This document shows, one piece after another, positions 8,200 through 14,723 of a DNA stretch of 64,000 bases (position 1 is the stretch's first letter; every line of letters begins with the position of its first letter). Both the position numbers and the translations under genes were made by a program. A model generated the notes under the pieces. It was not told the origin of the DNA, made no database searches, and saw only the letters and a program-made list of their open reading frames with translations. The stretch is from Streptomyces tendae (GTDB lineage: Bacteria; Actinomycetota; Actinomycetes; Streptomycetales; Streptomycetaceae), in assembly GCF_008632955.1 (NCBI RefSeq), contig NZ_CP043959.1, positions 6,820,001-6,884,000 on the forward strand, in the 5' to 3' direction.

Positions 8200-9957
8200 G
8201 TGACGGGAATCGAGGGTGCGCGGGAGCGCCGGGTGCTCACCGGCGGGGTCGAGCTGTGCGTGGCCGAGCTGGGTGATCCCGGCCGCCCCACGGTCGTCCT
8301 GGTGCACGGCTACCCGGACAGCAAGGAGGTGTGGTCGCGGGTCGCGCCGCGTCTGGCCGAGCGGTTCCACGTGGTGGCCTACGACGTCCGGGGGCACGGC
8401 TGTTCCACGGCGCCGCGTCCGCTGCGTGGCGGTTTCACGCTGGAGAAGCTGACCGATGACTTCCTGGCCGTGGCGGACGCGGTCAGCCCGGACGCCCCGG
8501 TGCACCTGGTGGGGCACGACTGGGGGTCGGTGCAGGCCTGGGAGTTCGTCACCGTGGCCCGTGCACAGGGGCGGATCGCGTCCTTCACCTCGGTCTCGGG
8601 TCCCTCGCTCGACCACTTCGGGCACTGGATCAGGCGCAGGCTGGCGCGGCCGACCCCGCGCCGGGCCGTCCAGCTGCTGGGCCAGGGGGCCCGGTCCTGG
8701 TACGTCTACGCCCTGCACACGCCGGTGCTCCCCGAGTTGGCCTGGCGCGGCCCGCTCGGCCGGCGCTGGCCGCGGCTGCTGCGGCGCATGGAGCGGGTGC
8801 CGGGCGACGACTACCCCACCTCCTCCCTGCCGTCGGACGCCGCGCACGGCGCCTGGCTCTACCGGGACAACGTGCGGCCGAGGCTGCGCGACCCGCGTCC
8901 CGACGCCTACGCGCACGCGCCCGTGCAGCTTGTCACGCCGCTCGCGGACCGGTTCCTCTCCGAGCGGCTCCACGACGGCCTGGAGGAGTGGGCGCCCCGG
9001 CTGACCCGGCGCACGCTGCCGTCCGGCCACTGGGTGCCGCGCAGCCGGCCCGACCAGCTGGTCACCTGGATCACCGACTTCGTGACGTCCGTCGAGGGCG
9101 GGCGGCCGGATGCGGCTCCCCGAGGCCGGTACGCCGACCGGTTCGCCGGGCGGCTGGTGCTGGTCACGGGCGCCGGGAGCGGCATCGGGCGGGCCACCGC
9201 GCTCGCTTTCGCCGAGGCGGGCGCGCGCGTGGTGGCGGTCGACCGGGACACCGGCGCCGCGGTCCGCACCGCCGAGGAGGCCCGCGTGCGCGGCGCCGCG
9301 GCGGCCTGGGCGGAGACGGCGGACGTGTCCGACGAGCGGGCCGTGGAGAAGCTCGCCGAGCGGGTCACCGCCGAGCACGGGGTGGTGGACGTGCTGGTGA
9401 ACAACGCGGGCGTCGGGCTGGGCGGCTCCTTCTTCGACACCACGACGGAGGACTGGAAGCGGGTCCTCGACGTCAACCTGTGGGGCGTGATCCACGGCTG
9501 CCTGTACTTCGGCAGGCGGATGGCCGAGCGGGGGCAGGGCGGTCACATCGTCAACGTCGCCTCCGCGGCCGCGTTCCAGCCGTCCCGGGCACTGCCCGCC
9601 TACGGGGCGTCCAAGGCGGCGGTGCTGATGCTCAGCGAGTCCCTGCGCGCGGAGCTGGCCGGGCGGCGGATCGGCGTGACGGCGGTCTGCCCGGGGTTCG
9701 TCAACACGGCGATCACCTCCACCGCGCGCTTCGCGGGGACGGACGCCGAGGAGGAGCGGCGCAGGCGGCGGAGGACGGCGCGGCTGTACGGGCTGCGCAA
9801 CTACCCGCCCGAGAAGGTCGCCGCCGCGATCCTGCGGGCGGTGGTGCGCGACGAGGCCGTCGTACCGGTGACCCCGGAGGCGCGGACCGCGTACGCCCTG
9901 GCGCGGTGGATGCCGGGGGCGCTGCGGCGGGTCGCGCGGGTGAAGCCGCCCATGTGA
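8200..9957 (+). CDS. Alpha/beta-hydrolase and short-chain dehydrogenase fusion protein
   Basis: One polypeptide with two enzyme domains, 585 aa from GTG 8200 (VTGIEGARERR) or 597 aa from TTG 8164. The N-terminal half is an alpha/beta hydrolase with oxyanion region VLVHGYPDSKEVW, the aspartate nucleophile of epoxide-hydrolase relatives in VGHDWGSVQAWE, and the catalytic His in SGHWVPRSRP. The C-terminal half is a classical SDR with LVTGAGSGIG, the NNAG motif, the catalytic Ser in NVASAAA and YGASKAA (YxxxK). The layout is that of mycobacterial EphD-like proteins. It could oxidise or hydrolyse lipophilic substrates in two linked steps; the substrate is unknown. Divergent from the ABC operon. 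Confidence 0.88.
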   Translation: MTGIEGARERRVLTGGVELCVAELGDPGRPTVVLVHGYPDSKEVWSRVAPRLAERFHVVAYDVRGHGCSTAPRPLRGGFTLEKLTDDFLAVADAVSPDAPVHLVGHDWGSVQAWEFVTVARAQGRIASFTSVSGPSLDHFGHWIRRRLARPTPRRAVQLLGQGARSWYVYALHTPVLPELAWRGPLGRRWPRLLRRMERVPGDDYPTSSLPSDAAHGAWLYRDNVRPRLRDPRPDAYAHAPVQLVTPLADRFLSERLHDGLEEWAPRLTRRTLPSGHWVPRSRPDQLVTWITDFVTSVEGGRPDAAPRGRYADRFAGRLVLVTGAGSGIGRATALAFAEAGARVVAVDRDTGAAVRTAEEARVRGAAAAWAETADVSDERAVEKLAERVTAEHGVVDVLVNNAGVGLGGSFFDTTTEDWKRVLDVNLWGVIHGCLYFGRRMAERGQGGHIVNVASAAAFQPSRALPAYGASKAAVLMLSESLRAELAGRRIGVTAVCPGFVNTAITSTARFAGTDAEEERRRRRRTARLYGLRNYPPEKVAAAILRAVVRDEAVVPVTPEARTAYALARWMPGALRRVARVKPPM

Positions 9958-9980
9958 GCGAGGCACCGCGTCGCGGGTAG

Positions 9981-10034
9981 TTGTCCACAGAAGGGGCCGT
10001 TCCGCTGTGGATAACCTCAGTTATCTGTGGATCA
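9981..10034. promoter_or_regulatory. DnaA-box group upstream of kptA
   Basis: Three boxes within 54 bp: TTGTCCACA (9981-9989, the preferred Streptomyces form), TGTGGATAA (10006-10014, inverted) and TGTGGATCA (10026-10034, inverted, one mismatch). They fill the gap between the SDR-fusion stop and the kptA start, so DnaA binding here could affect the kptA promoter. Confidence 0.75.
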
Positions 10035-10090
10035 AACCTTCGGAAGTAAATCGATCGCGTGACGCGCGTCTCTCCCGGCAGTCTGAACAG

Positions 10091-10639
10091 ATGAACGAAA
10101 GACGCACCGTTCAGGTGTCGAAGTACATCGCCAGGCATCTGCGCCACCAGCCGGGGCGGATCGGGCTGACACCCGACGCGGCCGGCTGGGTCGAGATCGA
10201 CAGCCTGCTCGCCGCGGCCTCCGCGCACGGCTTCCCGTTCTCGCGGGAGGAGCTGGACCATGTCGTCGCCGCCAACGACAAGCGGCGCTTCGCCGTCGAA
10301 GGCACCCGGATCCGCGCCAGTCAGGGGCACAGCATCGCCGTGGACCTCCAGCTGCCGCCGGCCGTTCCGCCCGCGTGGCTCTACCACGGCACCGTCGCCC
10401 GGAACCTGGAGGCGATCCGCGCCGAGGGACTGCGGCCCATGAACCGGCACGCGGTGCACCTTTCCGCCGACCGGGAGACGGCGACCCGCGTCGGCGCCCG
10501 AAGGGGTCGGCCGGTGGTGCTGACGGTCGACGCGGGCGCCATGCACCGCGACGGTCATGTCTTCCAGGTCAGCGCCAACGGCGTCTGGCTGACGGAGGCC
10601 GTGCCGAGCCGCTATCTGCGCCTCCCCGAGGGCCGGTAG
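10091..10639 (+). CDS. kptA: Probable RNA 2'-phosphotransferase (KptA/Tpt1 family)
   Basis: A 182-aa protein from ATG 10091. The family moves an internal RNA 2'-phosphate onto NAD+, making ADP-ribose 1''-2'' cyclic phosphate. Family blocks in order: SKYIARHLRHQP near the start, then a winged-helix RNA-binding half ending in RFAVEGTRIRASQGHS (the R-x-x-Q-G-H block). The NAD-binding half has WLYHGTVARNLEAI, HAVHLSADRETATRVGARRG and VFQVSANGVWLTEAVP. The Arg-His-Arg-Arg set used in catalysis appears present. Bacteria lack the tRNA splicing pathway that makes the usual substrate, so its role is open. An in-frame start at 10007 would begin inside a DnaA box, so ATG 10091 is preferred. Confidence 0.88.
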   Translation: MNERRTVQVSKYIARHLRHQPGRIGLTPDAAGWVEIDSLLAAASAHGFPFSREELDHVVAANDKRRFAVEGTRIRASQGHSIAVDLQLPPAVPPAWLYHGTVARNLEAIRAEGLRPMNRHAVHLSADRETATRVGARRGRPVVLTVDAGAMHRDGHVFQVSANGVWLTEAVPSRYLRLPEGR

Positions 10640-10642
10640 GCC

Positions 10643-11101
10643 ATGATCGATGGCATGGACCACCTGCCGACCACCGAGGCCGCCGTCACCGCCCTCCGGA
10701 CCCTCGCCGACCGGTACGGACGCGCGATCGAGGTCACCCACGACATCGGGGCGGACCAGACCTCGCGCCGCACCGCGGCCGGGGTCGGGGTGACCACCGA
10801 CCCCGACGGCTCCCTGCCGCACGAGGCGTACGTCGAGTTCGGCGGTCTGCCCCGGGTGCGGGTCCGTCTCTACCCGGACGACGACGCGCTGATCGACGTC
10901 GAGGGCGTCGAATGTCCCGACGTCCTCCGCGACGACGTCCCCGCCTTCCTGCGGTCCCTGTTCGACGGTCTGGCCTACGTCAAGGCCCGCCGTTTCCCGC
11001 CGGGCCACTTCCTGGTCGTGCCGCTGCCGGGGGACCGCACGCACAAGGAGTTCATTCCCCTGCTCGTCCTCACCCCGTGGCTGAGCGCACGGGTGCGGTG
11101 A
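10643..11101 (+). CDS. Conserved hypothetical protein
   Basis: A 152-aa soluble acidic protein starting three bases after the kptA stop, so probably co-transcribed with it. I do not recognise a family. There is no signal peptide or membrane segment. Visible features are a charged N-terminal helix (TTEAAVTALRTLADRYG), a central beta-rich part (VEFGGLPRVRVRLYPDD) and a C terminus with PGDRTHKEFIPLLVL. A second possible start is ATG 10655 (MDHLPTTE). The tight spacing suggests a function linked to KptA or RNA, but that is only inference. Confidence 0.65.
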   Translation: MIDGMDHLPTTEAAVTALRTLADRYGRAIEVTHDIGADQTSRRTAAGVGVTTDPDGSLPHEAYVEFGGLPRVRVRLYPDDDALIDVEGVECPDVLRDDVPAFLRSLFDGLAYVKARRFPPGHFLVVPLPGDRTHKEFIPLLVLTPWLSARVR

Positions 11102-11228
11102 GGACGTCCGGACGGGGCGTGTGGGCCCGGGGCCGTGAGAGGCGCGGAAGCGTGGCGAGCTCATGATGTGGCGGGCCGCCCGGGTGGCGTGAGCGGCGCG
11201 GTGCATGACGCACGCGGGGGTGCGGAGC

Positions 11229-11242
11229 GTTTCACGTGAAAC
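11229..11242. promoter_or_regulatory. parS (ParB-binding site), perfect
   Basis: Exact GTTTCACGTGAAAC, the Streptomyces parS palindrome. It lies 26 bp upstream of the LLM oxidoreductase ATG, so ParB would sit in that promoter region. Confidence 0.95.
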
Positions 11243-11268
11243 CGGTCGCGCCGCTTAGGCTCGGTGGC

Positions 11269-12171
11269 ATGAGCCTGCGTCTGAGCACCGTGATCCTCCC
11301 GTACCGCCGCTGGCACGAGGGCACCCGTTCCACCTGGGTCCGGGCCGAGGAGCTGGGCTTCCACGCGGGGTACACGTACGACCACCTGTCCTGGCGCAGC
11401 TTCCGCGACGGGCCGTGGTTCGGCGCCGTCCCGACCCTCACCGCCGCCGCCGGCGTCACCGAGCGCATGCGCCTGGGAACGCTGGTCACCTCGCCCAACT
11501 TCCGGCACCCGGTCACCCTCGCCAAGGAGCTCATCTCCCTGGACGACATCTCAGGCGGCCGCGTCACCCTCGGCATCGGTGCGGGCGGTACCGGTTTCGA
11601 CGCCACCGCCCTGGGCCAGGAGCCGTGGACCCCGCGCGAGCGCGCCGACCGCTTCGGCGAGTTCGTCCCCCTGCTCGACCGGCTGCTCACCGAGGACGCC
11701 GTGTCGTACGAGGGCGACTTCTACGCGGCGCACGAGGCACGCAACATCCCCGGCTGCGTCCAGCGCCCCCGGCTGCCGTTCGCGGTGGCGGCCACCGGGC
11801 CGCGCGGACTGCGGCTCGCGGCCCTCTACGGGCAGGCGTGGGTGACGACGGGCGACCCGAGGCTGTACGAGGAGGGCACGCCCGAGCAGTCGGTTCAGGC
11901 CATTCGCGGACAGGCGGAGAAACTCGCCGACGCCTGCGCCGAGACCGGCCGCGACGTCACCGGGCTGGACAAGATCCTGCTCACCGGCTTCACGCCGGAC
12001 CGAGGGCGTCCACTGGAGTCCTTGGACGCCTTCGTGGACTTCGCGGGCCGCCACGTCGAGCTGGGCATCAACGAGATCGTGCTCCACTGGCCCATCCCGG
12101 ACTCCGACTTCGCCGCGGACCAGAAGGTCTTCGAACGCATCGCCATGGAAGCTCCGGCGCAGCTGCGGTGA
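11269..12171 (+). CDS. LLM-class flavin-dependent oxidoreductase
   Basis: A 300-aa luciferase-like monooxygenase. ATG 11269 is chosen (MSLRLSTVILPYRRW) because the upstream in-frame ATG 11236 lies inside parS. The TIM-barrel landmarks are ELGFHAGYTYDHL (about residues 26-38), TSPNFRHPVTLAKELISLDD (about 71-90), GGRVTLGIGAGG and PRLPFAVAATGPRGLRLAA. Members use reduced flavin (F420H2 or FMNH2), and many actinobacterial ones are F420-dependent. The substrate is not predictable from sequence. A second HAD hydrolase follows 116 bp downstream on the same strand. Confidence 0.88.
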   Translation: MSLRLSTVILPYRRWHEGTRSTWVRAEELGFHAGYTYDHLSWRSFRDGPWFGAVPTLTAAAGVTERMRLGTLVTSPNFRHPVTLAKELISLDDISGGRVTLGIGAGGTGFDATALGQEPWTPRERADRFGEFVPLLDRLLTEDAVSYEGDFYAAHEARNIPGCVQRPRLPFAVAATGPRGLRLAALYGQAWVTTGDPRLYEEGTPEQSVQAIRGQAEKLADACAETGRDVTGLDKILLTGFTPDRGRPLESLDAFVDFAGRHVELGINEIVLHWPIPDSDFAADQKVFERIAMEAPAQLR

Positions 12172-12287
12172 CCGACGGACGGTGCCGCCCGTCCGATGCG
12201 GAGCGCGAAGCCGCTGGTGACGTCGGTAATCACTCAGATGTGCGGAGTCCCGCACGGTCGTGCGGGCATATGCGGGACAATGGCCGG

Positions 12288-13157
12288 GTGACCTCAGCGA
12301 TCCGAGAGCCCGAGTCCCTGGCCGCCACCACCCCACCGCGGCTCATCGCCACCGACCTCGACGGCACCTTGCTGCGCGACGACAAGTCGGTGTCCCCGCG
12401 GACCGTCGCCGCGCTGGCGGCCGCCGAGGAGGCGGGCGTCGAGGTCTTCTTCGTGACCGGCCGCCCCGCCCGCTGGATGGACGTGGTCAGCGACCATGTG
12501 CACGGACACGGTCTCGCCATCTGCGGCAACGGCGCGGCCGTCGTCGACCTGCACGGCGGCCCCGGCGCGCACCGCTTCGTCAAGGTGCGCGAGCTGCCCC
12601 GCGGCAACGCGCTGGACGCGGTGCGCCTGCTGCGTGATGCCGCCCCGGGCACGGTGTACGCCGTCGAGCAGACCTTCGGCTTCCACCAGGAGCCGGCGTA
12701 CCCGAAGCTGCACATGGAGGTCCCGGACAACCTGGCGCCCGCCGAGGAGCTGCTGGGCCCGGATGCCCCCGCCGCCGGCGAACCGGTGCTCAAGATCCTC
12801 GCCTACCACCCCGAGCTCGACCCCGACGCGTTTCTCACGCTGGCCCGGCTCGCCATCGGCGAGCGCGCCACCGTCACCCGCTCCAGCCCCAGCGCCCTGT
12901 TGGAGATCAGCGGCCCCGGCGTCTCCAAGGCCAGCACCCTCGCGCTGTGCTGCGCCGAACGCGGCATCTCGCACGAGGAGGTCGTCGCCTTCGGGGACAT
13001 GCCGAACGACGTCGAGATGCTGACCTGGGCGGGCCGCTCCTACGCGATGGGCAACGCCCACCCGGACGTGCTCGCCGCCGCCTCGGGACGCACCGTCGCC
13101 AACAACGACGACGGCGTGGCCGTGGTGATCGAGCAGCTGCTGAACGAGCGGAGGTAG
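12288..13157 (+). CDS. Cof-type HAD-superfamily phosphatase (second copy)
   Basis: A 289-aa HAD hydrolase from GTG 12288; ATG 12270 is an alternative that adds six residues. Motif I is IATDLDGTLLRDDKSV, motif II is VFFVTGRPARW, the SKAST lysine is motif III and VAFGDMPNDVEMLTWAG is motif IV. It is a clear paralogue of the product at 3153-3965, sharing DLDGTLLRDD and GDMPND, although the middle cap domain differs. It should dephosphorylate small metabolites in the cytosol. The gene points toward the LytM gene on the opposite strand, with only 40 bp between the stops. Confidence 0.87.
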   Translation: MTSAIREPESLAATTPPRLIATDLDGTLLRDDKSVSPRTVAALAAAEEAGVEVFFVTGRPARWMDVVSDHVHGHGLAICGNGAAVVDLHGGPGAHRFVKVRELPRGNALDAVRLLRDAAPGTVYAVEQTFGFHQEPAYPKLHMEVPDNLAPAEELLGPDAPAAGEPVLKILAYHPELDPDAFLTLARLAIGERATVTRSSPSALLEISGPGVSKASTLALCCAERGISHEEVVAFGDMPNDVEMLTWAGRSYAMGNAHPDVLAAASGRTVANNDDGVAVVIEQLLNERR

Positions 13158-13159
13158 CG

Positions 13160-13197
13160 GCCGGCGCCGGGACCGTACCCCGGCCCCGGCCGGCCGT
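13160..13197. terminator. Candidate bidirectional terminator between HAD and LytM genes
   Basis: The 40-bp gap between convergent stops is filled by an imperfect GC-rich inverted repeat (CGGCCGG and CCGGCCG arms with an inner CCGGG/CCCCGG pairing). Confidence 0.5.
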
Positions 13198-14247
13198 TCA
13201 GAGGGGCACCCCGCGCCCCGACAGCCACTGCACGGGGTCCACGGCGGACCCCATCTCCGGAGTGACCCGCACCTCGAAGTGCAGGTGCGGGCCCGTGGAG
13301 TTGCCGCTGGTGCCGGACTGGCCGATCCACTGCCCGGGTGACACCCGGTCCCCCTGGTCCACGGCGACGGCGGCCAGATGCGCGTACTGGGTGTAGTAGC
13401 CGCCCGCGTGCTCGACCACGATCTCGATGCCGAAGGCGCCGCCGCAGGACACCTTCACCACCCTGCCGTCGCCCACGGCGCGCACCGGCGTCCCGATCGG
13501 CACCGCGAAGTCCTGCCCGGTGTGCCGCTTCGCCCAGCGCGCGCCGCCGCTGCCGTAGGAGGCGGACAGCTCGTAGGTCTCCACCGGAGCCACCCACCGG
13601 GTGGTGAACCCTGTCGGCGGCTGGTCGAGCCGGACGGCGCCGCGGCAGGCGCCCGCCGCCACGGAGGCGTCCGCCTCACCCTGGAGCCGCCACCGCGCCG
13701 TCTCCAGCTTCTGCTCGATGTCCTGCTTCAAGGTGGCGAGTTCCTCGTTGCGTTCCTCCAGCTTCTTCCACGCCGCCGCGGCCTCCGCCTCGTCCCGTGC
13801 CAGTTCGGCCTCGGCCTTCCGGCTGCGTTCGAGCGCCTGGTCCAGCGTCGTCTCCGCCTGCTGGACGACGCGCTGACCGCGCATCATCTGGTCGGGGTCG
13901 TCCGCGAGGAGCATGTGCGCGGTGAGCGGCAGCCCGCCGCCGTCCCGGTACTGGGAGCGGGCGATCCGGCCCAGGTCCTCGTGGAGTGCTGCCGTCTCCC
14001 GTCGTTCACCGTCGAGCCGCTCCTCCAGTTCCTGCGCCCTGGCGCGCTGCTTCTCGGCCTCCTCCCGTCCGGCCTCGTACTGTTCGGTGGCCTTCGCCGC
14101 CTCTTCGTACAGCCGCGCCACCTCGCCGCTGACGGAGGAGGATCCGTGTCCGGGTGCGTGGTCACCGTCGGCGGGCCGGGCCGCGAGCACGGCGAGCGCG
14201 CAGAACAGCACGGCGACGAGCAGCGGACGGCGGCGGGTGAGACGCAT
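13198..14247 (-). CDS. Secreted M23 (LytM) peptidase with coiled-coil domain
   Basis: A 349-aa exported cell-wall protein. The N terminus MRLTRRRPLLVAVLFCALAVL is a Sec signal peptide. Residues about 45-200 form a long coiled coil rich in E, A, R and K, as in EnvC/NlpD-like and Streptomyces SwlA/B-type hydrolases. The C-terminal LytM domain (about 230-340) has the zinc motif HTGQDFAVP (HxxxD) and HLHFEV (HxH), so it should be an active endopeptidase cutting peptide cross-links, not a degenerate activator. Expected in growth or germination of hyphae. Divergent from the RNA and peptide element at 14.47 kb. Confidence 0.9.
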   Translation of the reverse strand: MRLTRRRPLLVAVLFCALAVLAARPADGDHAPGHGSSSVSGEVARLYEEAAKATEQYEAGREEAEKQRARAQELEERLDGERRETAALHEDLGRIARSQYRDGGGLPLTAHMLLADDPDQMMRGQRVVQQAETTLDQALERSRKAEAELARDEAEAAAAWKKLEERNEELATLKQDIEQKLETARWRLQGEADASVAAGACRGAVRLDQPPTGFTTRWVAPVETYELSASYGSGGARWAKRHTGQDFAVPIGTPVRAVGDGRVVKVSCGGAFGIEIVVEHAGGYYTQYAHLAAVAVDQGDRVSPGQWIGQSGTSGNSTGPHLHFEVRVTPEMGSAVDPVQWLSGRGVPL

Positions 14248-14469
14248 GACTGTGATCCTGGCCCCGCCCCGGGGCGAGAGGCTCGTTCACGTCGTACACA
14301 TGGGGGAGGACACACCCCCGGACGGATGCTTCGACGACTTCCCGGGCGTCCTGAGTCGCTGACGGCACGTCAACCTGCCACCTCGACAACCGCTCTTGAG
14401 AATCGAACTGGGGGTCAGACACTCCTCAGATCGGGTGCCTGATACCCGTGTGCCTGCGGAGGCCCGAGT
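14248..14469. other. Divergent promoter region of the LytM gene and the sORF leader
   Basis: About 220 bp with no plausible coding frame. It should hold the LytM promoter on the minus strand and the promoter of the structured RNA on the plus strand. I cannot assign -35 or -10 boxes with confidence; TTGAGA near 14395 is a possible plus-strand -35. No ydaO-type riboswitch core was recognised by eye. Confidence 0.5.
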
Positions 14470-14471
14470 GG

Positions 14472-14582
14472 CTCGGTGATTCTTGTAGCGCGCAAGCAAC
14501 GGGCTGCAGACCGAGGGCTTGTGCATGTCCCCCGCGCGCTTCGGCGCGTGGAGCGTGCGTAGTCCCACGCACGCGATGCACA
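14472..14582 (+). ncRNA. Structured RNA leader with a three-way junction
   Basis: The bases just upstream of a 19-codon ORF fold into a compact set of perfect helices. A first stem-loop is CTCGGT (14472-14477) with ACCGAG (14510-14515), enclosing CTTG/CAAG. Next is a three-way junction. P1 is TGTGCAT (14520-14526) with ATGCACA (14576-14582). P2 is CCGCGCGC-TTCG-GCGCGTGG (14532-14551), a C(UUCG)G tetraloop hairpin. P3 is GCGTGCGT/ACGCACGC (14553-14574). P1 ends three bases before AGGAGG. The geometry suggests a cis-regulatory element or an sRNA. I recognise no known riboswitch class. Confidence 0.6.
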
Positions 14583-14598
14583 CACAGGAGGATCTGCC

Positions 14599-14658
14599 AT
14601 GAACGTTCTGACCGAGCTGCTCGCCGGTGTCGTCCACCTCGTGGGCTGGCTCGTCTGA
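14599..14658 (+). CDS. Nineteen-residue hydrophobic micro-peptide
   Basis: ATG 14599 opens a 19-codon frame encoding MNVLTELLAGVVHLVGWLV, closed by TGA. It has a textbook ribosome site, AGGAGG at 14586-14591 with seven-base spacing, stronger than that of most genes here. It is followed seven bases later by its own 19-bp terminator. Apart from one Glu, one Asn, one Thr and one His the peptide is hydrophobic and could span or lie in a membrane as one helix. Candidate roles are a type I toxin-like peptide, a small membrane regulator, or a leader peptide for the structured RNA. Family unknown to me. Confidence 0.6.
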   Translation: MNVLTELLAGVVHLVGWLV

Positions 14659-14664
14659 CGTGTC

Positions 14665-14705
14665 GGAGGGGGCCGTCCCGACGCACCGTCGGGACGGCCC
14701 CCTCC
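14665..14705. terminator. Strong bidirectional terminator (sORF / cydCD)
   Basis: A perfect 19-bp stem (14665-14683 with 14687-14705) and a 3-base loop, placed between the convergent 19-codon ORF and cydCD. Confidence 0.9.
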
Positions 14706-14723
14706 TGCGTGTGCGAGCGCCGG

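Noticed and set aside
14248..14469. ydaO (cyclic-di-AMP) riboswitch in front of the LytM gene
   Set aside because: Such switches control some Streptomyces wall hydrolases, but I found no matching core on the minus strand.
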